Position numbers and translations under genes: made by a program
Notes under the pieces: model-generated
Databases searched by the model: none
Told to the model about the DNA's origin: nothing
The model's input: only the letters and a program-made list of their open reading frames with translations
Assembly: GCA_040512755.1 (NCBI GenBank)
Contig: JBEVEP010000258.1
Coordinates: 1 to 18,825, forward strand
Source: JBEVEP01 sp040512755
GTDB taxonomy: Bacteria; Pseudomonadota; Alphaproteobacteria; Rhizobiales; Rhizobiaceae
Reading direction: 5' to 3'
DNA: 18,825 nt
Shown here: positions 6,721 to 13,935 of the stretch, one piece after another
Numbering within the stretch: the first letter of the stretch is position 1
Layout: the number at the start of each line of letters is the position of its first letter

Positions 6721-6820
6721 GAGCAATTCCAGGAAAAGTGGAAACCGGTTTTCCGTCCGGAATTGCGTAAAACCAAGAGTAAGAGCGGTTCAGCGATTCA
6801 ATGAAGCACTGAACCGCTCT
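6721..6820. repeat. Rhizobial-type intergenic palindromic repeat (two nested hairpins)
   Basis: First half: GCAATTCC (6723-6730) pairs with GGAATTGC (6759-6766), and inside it GGAAAA (6732-6737) pairs with TTTTCC (6749-6754). Second half: AGAGCGGTTCAG (6782-6793) pairs perfectly with CTGAACCGCTCT (6809-6820) around a 15-base loop. The composition and the arrangement match, from memory, a short repeated intergenic element common in Mesorhizobium and relatives. It sits in the divergent gap between the Tag-like gene and the DUF1003 gene, so its hairpins could be transcribed in either leader. No second copy was noticed in this window. Confidence 0.75.
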
Positions 6821-6876
6821 AGTGCCGGCAGCGTGCTCCCGAGTGGCATGTCACGCCATCTTCGTATAGTCGAGCC

Positions 6877-7470
6877 ATGACGCAACCCGGAACGAGCGAG
6901 AATGTCATGAACAAGACAGTCGCCGATCTAGCCGTCCGCTGGCTGGCCCGCAATGCCGATGCCCTGACCGAGGCCGAGCGTCGCGTGTTGCAAAGCGCCA
7001 TCGAGCGCAAGGCCGTCTCGCGCGACCGGCTCCAATCTCATGCTAATGCGGAGAAAATAGGTGACCGGATTGCCGATTCAGTCGCACGAGTTGGCGGTTC
7101 GTGGACATTCATCCTCGGATTTCTGGCCTTTCTGGTTGGCTGGTCGATCCTCAACACCGTCCTCCTCGCGACCGGTGCGTTCGACCCCTACCCTTATATC
7201 TTCCTCAATCTGCTCCTTTCGATGCTCGCGGCATTGCAGGCGCCAGTCATCATGATGTCGCAGAACCGCCAGGCCGCACGGGATCGCCTCGATGCTGCTC
7301 ATGACTATGAAGTCAACCTGAAGGCAGAAATCGAGATCATGGCGCTCCATGAAAAACTCGATGAGCTTCGCCAGCGGGAAATACTCGCCGTGCGCGATCA
7401 ACTCACGGACCTGACGGCCGGCATAAGGAACCTGGAAGAGCACATCACGGGTCAGGGCCGGCATGACTGA
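6877..7470 (+). CDS. DUF1003 family membrane protein
   Basis: A 197-residue member of the DUF1003 family; function not established. The hallmark is a two-helix core: RVGGSWTFILGFLAFLVGWSILN (about 71-93), then FDPYPYIFLNLLLSMLAALQAPVIMMSQNRQAARDR (about 102-137). After this come DYEVNLKAEIEI and a helical, charged C-terminus likely to form a coiled coil (about 145-190). Residues 1-65 are soluble and charged. The start at 6877 is the first ATG; the one at 6907 (MNKTVADLAV) is a credible alternative with a GA-rich stretch upstream. Its last codons overlap the DedA gene by 8 bases, indicating coupled translation. The palindromic repeat at 6721-6820 lies just upstream. Confidence 0.9.
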   Translation: MTQPGTSENVMNKTVADLAVRWLARNADALTEAERRVLQSAIERKAVSRDRLQSHANAEKIGDRIADSVARVGGSWTFILGFLAFLVGWSILNTVLLATGAFDPYPYIFLNLLLSMLAALQAPVIMMSQNRQAARDRLDAAHDYEVNLKAEIEIMALHEKLDELRQREILAVRDQLTDLTAGIRNLEEHITGQGRHD

Positions 7471-8047
7471 GACGATTCACTATCTGGTGGCGAAATACGG
7501 CCTCATTGCCGTGTTTCTCGGCTGTGTTGCCGAAGGGGAAACTGCCGCGATCCTTGGCGGCTTCTTCGCGCATCAGCAGGTGTTCGTGACATGGCAGGCC
7601 TTTGCCGCGGCCTTCTCCGGCGCATTTCTCGGCGACACACTGCTCTTCTTCCTTGGCCGGCGCTATTCTGATCATTCCGTCGTCCAGCGCCTGAAGAAGA
7701 AACCGGGCTTCAGCCATGCCAATAGCCTCGTCCTTGCCTATCCAAATCTCTTCGTATTCTTCAACCGCTATGCCTATGGAATGCGGATGATCGGCGGCGT
7801 GACTGCCGGGCTGTCAGGCATCGCGGCACCGCGGTTTCTTATCCTCAATGCCTTGTCGTCTCTGGTCTGGGCCACATTGTTCAGCACATTGGGCTATGTC
7901 TTTGGTGTCGGTGCGGAGAGGCTGCTGGGCCAGGCGCTGCACGAGCATCAACGCATCGTCCTGGCGCTTTTGGGTGGCGCCGCAGCGACTGCACTCGCCT
8001 GGTATGCCGCGCATCATTTCTTCCGGAACGGAAACACGTCGGAATAA
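7463..8047 (+). CDS. DedA family membrane protein
   Basis: A 194-residue inner-membrane protein of the DedA/SNARE-associated (VTT) family. Members are thought to act as lipid (undecaprenyl phosphate or phosphatidylethanolamine) flippases needed for envelope homeostasis and proton-motive-force balance. Family features: acidic residues E24 and E26 in FLGCVAEGETAAILGG, D58 in GAFLGDTLLFFLGRR, and the arginine-bearing signature NRYAYGMRMIGGVTAGLSGI (R102, R108), followed by two further helices. Length is usual for the family. The ATG at 7463 lies inside the end of the DUF1003 gene (8-base overlap). Downstream, a 9-bp perfect hairpin that is part of a dispersed repeat (8079-8100) may end transcription. 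The exact substrate of this DedA is unknown. Confidence 0.92.
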   Translation: MTETIHYLVAKYGLIAVFLGCVAEGETAAILGGFFAHQQVFVTWQAFAAAFSGAFLGDTLLFFLGRRYSDHSVVQRLKKKPGFSHANSLVLAYPNLFVFFNRYAYGMRMIGGVTAGLSGIAAPRFLILNALSSLVWATLFSTLGYVFGVGAERLLGQALHEHQRIVLALLGGAAATALAWYAAHHFFRNGNTSE

Positions 8048-8070
8048 GCGGCAATTGGCGAAACCTAGCG

Positions 8071-8127
8071 GCCGGCTGATCTCCCCCTTGCGGGGGAGAT
8101 GGCCGGCAGGCCAGAGCGGGGCGACGT
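8071..8127 (+). repeat. Dispersed C/G-rich palindromic repeat, copy A
   Basis: Begins with a perfect hairpin, ATCTCCCCC (8079-8087), loop TTGC, GGGGGAGAT (8092-8100), followed by GGCCGGCAGGCCAGAG and a GGGGCG run. It resembles, from memory, a very common intergenic repeat of Mesorhizobium-type genomes. Copy B lies about 145 bp away in the opposite orientation. It starts 23 bases after the DedA stop and could serve as a terminator-like hairpin, though no T-run follows. Confidence 0.75.
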
Positions 8128-8235
8128 AAAGCATCCACATCGCCGTCACCCCCAGTGGAGCTTCCGGGACAAGCGTCTGCGAACTTAACATTCACGATTG
8201 TCTGAGACCGGAGAATGGCCGGCAACAAAAAACGG

Positions 8236-8300
8236 GCAGCGCGCCTTCGCGCGCCCCTCTGTCCTGCCGGACATCTCCCCCGCAAGGGGGGAGATCGGCT
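8236..8300 (-). repeat. Dispersed C/G-rich palindromic repeat, copy B (inverted)
   Basis: On the minus strand this reads GATCTCCCCCC-TTGC-GGGGGAGATG, then TCCGGCAGGACAGAG and a GGGGCGCG run. It differs from copy A at only a few positions over about 50 bases. A second hairpin, GCGCGC (8239-8244) with GCGCGC (8249-8254), closes its distal end. It lies 26 bases past the dgkA stop codon. The 108 bases between the two copies (8128-8235) show no gene. Together the copies fill the 278-bp gap between convergent dedA and dgkA. Confidence 0.75.
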
Positions 8301-8325
8301 GTCATTTATGCCTCACCCTTTGGCA

Positions 8326-8685
8326 TCAAATCGGAAAGCCGGTCAGCCGCTCAACAATCGCGAGCCCCCAGACACCGGCTGCGAGGACGATGGAGATCAG
8401 CACTGCAAGCGAGCCGCAATCCTTGGCGAGCTTGATGTCGATGTTGAACTCCCGCGAGACCGCATCGCATGCGGCCTCGATGCCTGTGTTGAGAACCTCG
8501 ACGATGATGAGCAGCAGCAGGGAGCCGATCAGCAGAGCATAGCCGCGCCAGGTCGAGGACAGGAACCAGCCGATCGGCAATGCAGCGACGAGCAAGGCAA
8601 TTTCCTGTCGGAAGGCGGCTTCGTGGCGTAGTAGATGTGTTGCCGCGCGCATCGAGTTTCTGAACGCTTTGATCAGCCGCTCCAT
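8326..8685 (-). CDS. dgkA: Diacylglycerol kinase (prokaryotic integral membrane type)
   Basis: A 119-residue inner-membrane enzyme that phosphorylates diacylglycerol to phosphatidic acid, recycling diacylglycerol released during envelope glycan synthesis. It has three hydrophobic helices (about 28-44, 48-66, 92-113) and the signature EVLNTGIEAACDAVS, with E63, N66 and E70 matching the catalytic/metal residues E69, N72 and E76 of E. coli DgkA. KLAKDCGSLAVL (86-97) follows, with serine where many members have alanine. Length is normal. The start at 8685 has AAGGGGA about 9 bases upstream. It lies 53 bp downstream of the ygiD-like gene and may be the last gene of that transcript. Undecaprenol kinase is unlikely, as that form is mainly in Gram-positives. 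Confidence 0.95.
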   Translation of the reverse strand: MERLIKAFRNSMRAATHLLRHEAAFRQEIALLVAALPIGWFLSSTWRGYALLIGSLLLLIIVEVLNTGIEAACDAVSREFNIDIKLAKDCGSLAVLISIVLAAGVWGLAIVERLTGFPI

Positions 8686-8738
8686 TGAGCGAATCCCCTT
8701 CGAATTCCAGAATGGGGATCATGTAGCGCAAGCAGCGC

Positions 8739-9536
8739 CTAGTGGAACAGCCAGGAATCGTTCGCGAAGAACCCATGCGCGACCGAAGCATGGACACGTT
8801 CGGCCTTTAAGGCGTCGCTCGCCGCGCCGTAGGCGAAAAAGATCGGCATGAGATGCTCGTCGGTGGGGTGGTTGTCGGCGGTGAACGGCGCCTTGCTTTT
8901 CCAGTCGAGAATGGCGGCCGTGTCACCCTCGGCGAACTTTTCGGCAAACCATTCGGTGAAGGCGTGCACTTTGCCCGGAAGTGCCGGATCCGGCGATGCG
9001 CCCTGCCGCATCACCGAGAAGAATGCGCGCAGATTGTGGGTGATGTGACCGGAGCCGATGAGCAGCACGCCCTCTTCGCGCAGCGGCGAAAGCGAGCGGC
9101 CAAGCTTGTAGTGCCAGCGTGCATCGCGAGCCGGATCGATCGACACTTGAACAACAGGGATATCCGCATCGGGAAAAGCCAGCTTGAGCGGTGTCCAGAC
9201 GCCATGGTCATAGCCGCGCGATGCAATCTTCGCCGGCTCCATCCCTGCCGCCGAGAGAAGTTGGTAGACCCGTTCCGCGAGCGCTGGGTCGCCCGGCGCA
9301 GGGTAGACCATTTCGTAGAGTTCGGGAGCAAAGCCGCCAAAATCGTAGATCATGCCAGGGTGCGGATCGGTCACCACCGCGACGCCATCCGTTTCGAAGT
9401 GCGCTGACACGATCACAATCGCGCGCGGCTTGGGCAGCAGCTTCGACACGGATTCCAGATAATGGCGCGCCGGCGTGTCGCTGATAACGATGTCAGGTCC
9501 GCCGTGTGAAATGAAAAGTGTGGGCATCGTGGTCAC
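8739..9536 (-). CDS. ygiD: YgiD/LigB-type extradiol dioxygenase (4,5-DOPA dioxygenase-like)
   Basis: A 265-residue cytoplasmic protein of the class III extradiol ring-cleavage (LigB) family, DODA/YgiD branch. Metal-binding histidines are visible: H11 (SHGGP), H46 (SAHFE) and H228 (TDEHLMP), and a conserved GYDHGVWTPL (108-117) and GSGHITHN (161-168) supply further active-site histidines. E. coli YgiD opens L-DOPA at the 4,5 bond, but the physiological substrate in bacteria is often unknown, and some relatives are annotated only as class III dioxygenases. The start is taken as GTG at 9536, because AAGGAG sits 7-8 bases before it; the ATG three codons further in would be 16 bases away. It is 104 bp downstream of the GFA-like gene. 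Confidence 0.92.
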   Translation of the reverse strand: MTTMPTLFISHGGPDIVISDTPARHYLESVSKLLPKPRAIVIVSAHFETDGVAVVTDPHPGMIYDFGGFAPELYEMVYPAPGDPALAERVYQLLSAAGMEPAKIASRGYDHGVWTPLKLAFPDADIPVVQVSIDPARDARWHYKLGRSLSPLREEGVLLIGSGHITHNLRAFFSVMRQGASPDPALPGKVHAFTEWFAEKFAEGDTAAILDWKSKAPFTADNHPTDEHLMPIFFAYGAASDALKAERVHASVAHGFFANDSWLFH

Positions 9537-9640
9537 GGTTTATCTCCTTGACCCAAATCTATGCGATTTCGCAGAAAAGCGGCAGAGGACGCTTCCACGA
9601 CAGATCGTTCACTTTTCACGAACAGCGAACGGCGTGTCGT

Positions 9641-10060
9641 TCAGCTTTCGGCAACCTTCACGGATCGCGGCGATTTCTCGAATTTAGGCAAGTCATCGCC
9701 GACCGAGTAGTAGTCTCCCTTGTCGGCGAGGAAGATATGACATTCACCCTTGAGGCCTGTCGGCTTGTCAAACAAACCTGCGAGCACCGAAATATAGTCA
9801 CCGTCACGCGGCTTCCAGAACAGGGCGGAGCCGCATGTCCGGCAGAAGCCGCGCTCCGCGAAGTCGGATGACCGGAACCATGTGATGTTCTCCCCGCCAT
9901 CGATGGTCAGATCAGCATTGGAAACGTTGGTCGCCGCGAAGTAGTGGCCGGTCTGCTTGCGGCATTGCGAGCAATGACAATAGACCACGCCGCGCAAATT
10001 GCCGGTCGTCGTGAGCCGCACCGCGCCGCAAAGGCATGAGCCTGTGTGTATGTTCGTCAT
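9641..10060 (-). CDS. GFA/CENP-V domain zinc protein
   Basis: A 139-residue single-domain protein of the GFA family (glutathione-dependent formaldehyde-activating enzyme-like; CENP-V/DUF636 fold). Zinc ligands are visible in the usual pattern: C9 and C11 (SCLCGAV), C28, C30 and C33 (YCHCSQCRKQTG), and C73 and C76 (FCRTCGSALFW). Length is typical of the short members. The founding protein was reported to bind glutathione and formaldehyde, but most homologues, including this one, have no proven reaction, so formaldehyde activation should not be assumed. It is the first gene after the strong terminator at 10083-10116, so it probably has its own promoter in the 22-50 bases before the ATG at 10060 or reads from upstream. 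Confidence 0.9.
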   Translation of the reverse strand: MTNIHTGSCLCGAVRLTTTGNLRGVVYCHCSQCRKQTGHYFAATNVSNADLTIDGGENITWFRSSDFAERGFCRTCGSALFWKPRDGDYISVLAGLFDKPTGLKGECHIFLADKGDYYSVGDDLPKFEKSPRSVKVAES

Positions 10061-10074
10061 CTTTTCCCGCAGAC

Positions 10075-10116
10075 GTAAAACAATGACCAGCCTCGCAGAT
10101 TTGCGAGGCTGGTCAT
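10075..10116 (-). terminator. Rho-independent terminator of the class II DAHP synthase gene
   Basis: A perfect 15-bp inverted repeat, ATGACCAGCCTCGCA (10083-10097) and TGCGAGGCTGGTCAT (10102-10116), with the 4-base loop GATT. On the minus strand it is followed directly by TGTTTTACG, a modest T-run. It lies about 75 bases beyond the DAHP synthase stop and 22 bases before the GFA-like start codon. Confidence 0.85.
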
Positions 10117-10191
10117 CTACGATTTGCGACTACGGCAAAGACGGAAGCGACAACTCCAAGCTGCCGGCTGATCATCGCGATCCTGTCGATA

Positions 10192-11568
10192 TCAGCCGTT
10201 CACCACCTGCTGCCGGTGGACCCCGGCAAGCCTCTTCTTCAGAAGCTCCGACACCAGGAAGGCCAGCTCGATCGCCTGATCTGCGTTGAGGCGTGGATCG
10301 CAATGCGTATGGTAGCGGTCCTGCAGATCATCGGCGGTAATGGCGCGCGCGCCGCCCGTGCACTCGGTGACGTTCTTCCCGGTCATCTCGACATGGATGC
10401 CGCCGGGGTGCGTGCCCTCGGCCCGATGTATGTCAAAGAAGACCTGAACCTCCTTGAGGATGCGCTCGAACGGACGGGTCTTGTAGCCTGCTGCGGTGAT
10501 CGTGTTGCCGTGCATGGGGTCACAGGACCACACCACCTTGCGGCCTTCCTTCTTCACCGCGCGGATGAGCTTCGGCAGATGGTCGCCCACCTTGTCGGAG
10601 CCGAAGCGCGCGATCAGCGTCAAGCGGCCCGCTTCGTTTTCCGGGTTGAGCAGATCGATAAGCTGCAGCAAGCCGTCCGTGGTCAGCGATGGACCGCATT
10701 TCAAGCCGAGCGGGTTCTTGATGCCACGGCAATATTCGATATGCGCATGGTCCGGCTGGCGGGTGCGGTCGCCGACCCAGATCATGTGGCCGGATGTCGC
10801 GTACCAGTCGCCCGACGTGGAATCGATGCGCGTCAGCGCTTCCTCATAGCCGAGAAGCAGCGCTTCATGGCTTGTGTAGAAATCCGTCTCGCGGAGCGCG
10901 TAGTTGGTCTCGGAGGTGATGCCGACGGCGCGCATGAAGTCCATCGTTTCGGTGATGCGATTTGCCAGCGCCTCGTAACGCTCTCCCTGCGGGCTGTCGG
11001 AGACAAAGCCCAGCATCCATTTGTGGACGTTCTCGAGGTTGGCATAGCCGCCCTGCGCGAAGGCGCGCAGCAGATTGAGCGTGGCTGCCGACTGGCGATA
11101 AGCCATCTCCTGCCGGGCCGGATCGGGCGTGCGCGATGCGGCGTCGAAGCCGGTGCCGTTGATGATGTCGCCGCGGTATGACGGCAGCGTCACCCCATCC
11201 TTCTCCTCATTGTCGGATGAACGTGGCTTGGCGAACTGACCCGCGATACGGCCGACTTTGACGACCGGCTGCGCGCCGGCGAACGTCAGCACGACCGCCA
11301 TCTGCAGGAACACGCGAAAGAAGTCGCGGATGTTGTCAGCACCGTGTTCGGCGAAGCTCTCGGCGCAATCGCCACCCTGGAGCAGGAAAGCCTCGCCATT
11401 GGCGACGCTCGCCAGTTGCTTCTTCAGCTTGCGCGCCTCACCTGCAAAAACCAGCGGCGGAAATGTCGCAAGATGGGCTTCCGTCTCGGCCAGCGCTGTC
11501 ATGTCCGGGTAGACAGGCACCTGGCTGATTGGCCTGGCTCTCCACGAATTCGGTGACCATTTCGTCAT
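10192..11568 (-). CDS. Class II 3-deoxy-D-arabino-heptulosonate 7-phosphate synthase
   Basis: A 458-residue cytoplasmic enzyme that joins phosphoenolpyruvate and erythrose 4-phosphate, the entry step to aromatic amino acids and other chorismate products. Class II (plant/Mycobacterium type) features are MTKWSPNSWRARPISQVPVYP at the start, LLQGGDCAESF with the metal-binding C68, KVGRIAGQFAKPRS, WVGDRTRQPDHAHIEYCRGIKNPLGLK, VWSCDPMHGNT with the metal histidine, GGIHVEMTGKNVTEC with the metal glutamate, and HTHCDPRLNADQAIELAF with the metal aspartate. The ATG at 11568 matches the family N-terminus; the frame continues upstream only through a tandem repeat. A terminator follows at 10083-10116. Rhizobia typically use this class as the main housekeeping enzyme. 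Allosteric control by aromatic amino acids is likely but not visible from sequence. Confidence 0.97.
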   Translation of the reverse strand: MTKWSPNSWRARPISQVPVYPDMTALAETEAHLATFPPLVFAGEARKLKKQLASVANGEAFLLQGGDCAESFAEHGADNIRDFFRVFLQMAVVLTFAGAQPVVKVGRIAGQFAKPRSSDNEEKDGVTLPSYRGDIINGTGFDAASRTPDPARQEMAYRQSAATLNLLRAFAQGGYANLENVHKWMLGFVSDSPQGERYEALANRITETMDFMRAVGITSETNYALRETDFYTSHEALLLGYEEALTRIDSTSGDWYATSGHMIWVGDRTRQPDHAHIEYCRGIKNPLGLKCGPSLTTDGLLQLIDLLNPENEAGRLTLIARFGSDKVGDHLPKLIRAVKKEGRKVVWSCDPMHGNTITAAGYKTRPFERILKEVQVFFDIHRAEGTHPGGIHVEMTGKNVTECTGGARAITADDLQDRYHTHCDPRLNADQAIELAFLVSELLKKRLAGVHRQQVVNG

Positions 11569-11571
11569 TGT

Positions 11572-11608
11572 CGCACCTAGATATGAGGGGCCGCACCTGG
11601 ATATGAGG
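11572..11608 (-). repeat. Tandem 17-bp duplication in the DAHP synthase leader, containing the ribosome binding site
   Basis: On the minus strand CCTCATATCTAGGTGCG (11588 to 11572) and CCTCATATCCAGGTGCG (11608 to 11592) differ by one base and have a 20-base period. The nearer copy places AGGTG about 5 bases before the ATG at 11568, so the duplicated unit includes the putative Shine-Dalgarno. The function, if any, is unknown. Confidence 0.7.
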
Positions 11609-11743
11609 GCCGCTGCGTCCGGCCAGGCCCGCCCCACCTGCGGGAAAGCGGCTGTTTACACGAACCGGGCCGGCTATTCTAGACCGGAATTGCCTGCATG
11701 GCGACGCGACCAGGCTTTCCTTCGCTGGCGAAATCTTCGTCTC

Positions 11744-12376
11744 TTAGCGGTCCCGGCGGCCGACGACTTTCTCGGCCAGCATAGCGTCGAACAACGCCCG
11801 CTCGGTATCGGTCAGCAGAACCGCGCGCGGATATCCGGGAGCATAGCGATCGGCATCTATTGGCGTATCGAAGCCATGTGTATCGGCAAGGAAGTGCCGT
11901 ACACCTGTTTCGCCGTAGACCGAAAGGAACCCCTGCAGCACCGCGTCAAGGTAGGATTGCATGATCGTAGATGGCCCGGAATACAACGGCGCCTCACCGT
12001 CCACCTCATAGACATAGACCGGGCAGCCATCCGGAACAGCTCGCACGACTTCGAGCTCATGCGGCCCGACCAAATGGCGGAAATAGCCGGATTCGCGCTC
12101 ATCTACGGCCGCCAGATTGTCCAACCTGTCGATGACCAGAAGCCCGTCACAGAAGGCGCCCTCCTCACGGCATACGCTGAGCAGCGACGAGTGGATGTCG
12201 GGCCGATCCGGACGCGCCAGCCAGCAGCGGCGCCAGCCGATCAGCCGTGCAGGAAAAGCATCAACGATGTCCGTTCGATGCGTCGCCCGGTTCACCAGCG
12301 AGCCATAGCCGAAATAGGCGACAAGGCCGCTGCTTGCAGGCGCGTTCATTGGGCTATGACTCTTTTCCAAAAACAT
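11744..12376 (-). CDS. Gamma-glutamylcyclotransferase-fold protein
   Basis: A 210-residue protein with the GGCT/AIG2/ChaC fold. The substrate-loop signature YFGYGSLVNR is at residues 21-30, and the likely catalytic glutamate is E95 in AAVDERESGYFRH. Relatives release 5-oxoproline from gamma-glutamyl peptides, and ChaC types degrade glutathione; this one is too divergent by eye to assign to either. Two starts are possible: the ATG at 12376 (MFLEKSH) or the ATG at 12349 (MNAPASSG, 201 residues), which begins closer to the fold. Neither has a strong ribosome binding site. It lies 52 bases after glutathione reductase on the same strand, which fits a glutathione-related role by context. The 175 bases between its stop and the DAHP synthase ATG hold no gene apart from the leader repeat. 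Confidence 0.8.
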   Translation of the reverse strand: MFLEKSHSPMNAPASSGLVAYFGYGSLVNRATHRTDIVDAFPARLIGWRRCWLARPDRPDIHSSLLSVCREEGAFCDGLLVIDRLDNLAAVDERESGYFRHLVGPHELEVVRAVPDGCPVYVYEVDGEAPLYSGPSTIMQSYLDAVLQGFLSVYGETGVRHFLADTHGFDTPIDADRYAPGYPRAVLLTDTERALFDAMLAEKVVGRRDR

Positions 12377-12428
12377 CGTCGCACCATTTTCAGGCCGCGG
12401 AAAGCTTTCCAGACCCTTTCAGAAAAAT

Positions 12429-13820
12429 TCAGCCTACTCGCGCACCGTTTCGCACGCGATAGCTTGGCGCGTACATCGTCACGAGTTCCTCGGACGCGGT
12501 GGGATGAACCGCCATCGTCCTGTCGAAGTCTTCCTTGGTCAACCCCGCCTTTAGGGCAATACCGAGCAATTGCGCCATTTCCCCTGCGTCTGGGCCAAGA
12601 ATATGCGCGCCGAGGACCAGCCGCGTGTCCGTATCCACGATCAGTTTGACTAGCATTCTTTCATCGCGCCCTGCAAGCGTATGACGCATCGGTCTGAACG
12701 TCGCCCGATAGACCTCGATGTCGTCGAAACGCGACGACGCTTCATCTTCCGACAGACCGACGGTGCCGATCTCCGGCTGCGAGAAGACCGCCGTTGGGAT
12801 CGTCTTGTGGTCGGGCTTCGTCGGTTTGTCGCGAAAGACCGTGTCCACGAAACACATCGCCTCATGGATCGCGACCGGCGTCAGCTGGACGCGATTGGTG
12901 ACATCGCCGATTGCCCAGATGTTCGGCACACTCGTCCGGGAATAACTGTCGACAAGGATCTCGCCCACCTTGCCCGTTTCGACGCCGGCCGCTTCGAGCC
13001 CAAGACCGTCAGTGTTCGGAATGCGGCCTATCGCAAGCATCACCTGGTCGGCCGTGATTACTCCGCCGTTTTGCAAATGTGCATCGAGGCGTCCATCCGG
13101 ACGCCGGTCGATGGCCGTGAAAATCTCCTGACACAGGATGCGGATGCCCTTTTTCTCCATGGTTTCGTGCAGCATACGCCGCAAATCCATGTCGAAACGC
13201 TGCAGGATTTCCTTTCCGCGATAAATCAGGGTCGTTTCGACGCCGAGCCCGTGAAAAATATTGGCGAACTCCACGGCAATGTAGCCGCCACCCGCGATCG
13301 CGATCGCTTTTGGCAGTTCGGGCAGGTCGAAAGCCTCGTTGGAGAAAATGCAATGTTCGTGGCCGGGCAGAGCCGCGTGGGGATTGGGCCGCCCGCCGGT
13401 CGCGATCAGGATCTGATCGGCAGTAACCGTCCGCCCCTCGCCCTCGATACGCACGGTATGCGGGTCGACCAGCACCGCGCGCGAATGGAACGTGTCGCCT
13501 CCGGCCTTTTCCACGCCCAGCCGGTAAAGGCCTTCCAGTCGCGTGATCTCGCGATCCTTGTTGGTCACAAGGGTCCGCCAGTCGAACTTCGCCTCTGGCA
13601 AAACCCAGCCGTAGCCGGCCGCGTCCTCGAAGTGCTCCGGAAACTGCGAGGCGTAGACATAGAGCTTCTTGGGTACGCAGCCGCGGATGACGCATGTGCC
13701 TCCGTAGCGAAGCTCCTCGGCGATGGCGACGCGCTTTCCAAGACCAGCAGTGACGCGCGCAGCGCGAACACCCGCTGAGCCGCCGCCGATAACGAAAAGG
13801 TCGTAATCATAGACGGCCAT
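12429..13820 (-). CDS. gor: Glutathione-disulfide reductase
   Basis: A 463-residue FAD flavoenzyme that keeps glutathione reduced with NADPH in the cytoplasm. Domains in order: FAD Rossmann motif VIGGGSAGVRAA (10-21); redox-active disulfide GGTCVIRGCVPKK (C43, C48); the NADPH Rossmann motif IAGGGYIAVEFA followed by YRGKEILQRFD, whose arginines fit NADPH preference; the second FAD motif NIWAIGDVTNRVQLTP; and the dimerisation domain ending with the catalytic His-Glu pair in MAVHPTASEE (H439, E444). Length matches the family. The VIRGCVPKK form after the first cysteine is characteristic of glutathione reductases rather than lipoamide dehydrogenases or mercuric reductases. The start MAVYDYDLFVIGG has GAGGGA about 9 bases upstream. 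It lies downstream of the rpiA-DUF2059 terminator and so likely has its own promoter. Confidence 0.97.
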   Translation of the reverse strand: MAVYDYDLFVIGGGSAGVRAARVTAGLGKRVAIAEELRYGGTCVIRGCVPKKLYVYASQFPEHFEDAAGYGWVLPEAKFDWRTLVTNKDREITRLEGLYRLGVEKAGGDTFHSRAVLVDPHTVRIEGEGRTVTADQILIATGGRPNPHAALPGHEHCIFSNEAFDLPELPKAIAIAGGGYIAVEFANIFHGLGVETTLIYRGKEILQRFDMDLRRMLHETMEKKGIRILCQEIFTAIDRRPDGRLDAHLQNGGVITADQVMLAIGRIPNTDGLGLEAAGVETGKVGEILVDSYSRTSVPNIWAIGDVTNRVQLTPVAIHEAMCFVDTVFRDKPTKPDHKTIPTAVFSQPEIGTVGLSEDEASSRFDDIEVYRATFRPMRHTLAGRDERMLVKLIVDTDTRLVLGAHILGPDAGEMAQLLGIALKAGLTKEDFDRTMAVHPTASEELVTMYAPSYRVRNGARVG

Positions 13821-13935
13821 GATCCAGTCCCTCGCCTACTCTACGCCCTCAGGAAACGGGCAGATCACGCGCAGGACATTTCGATCTGACGAAAAATCAG
13901 CGCAGCATATTTCGCGGCCACAGGTAGGCGTATCT

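Noticed and set aside
9590..9620. Possible GTTC/GAAC dyad between the GFA-like and ygiD-like genes as a regulator site
   Set aside because: Arms of only four bases with no wider symmetry; not above chance.
12399..12410. GGAAAGCTTTCC perfect 12-bp palindrome between gor and the GGCT-like gene
   Set aside because: Lies in a short same-strand gap, has no T-run and no spacer for a hairpin; a chance palindrome is likely.
12681..13778. 365-codon plus-strand open frame opposite gor
   Set aside because: Antisense shadow of glutathione reductase; no signal, motif or start site support.
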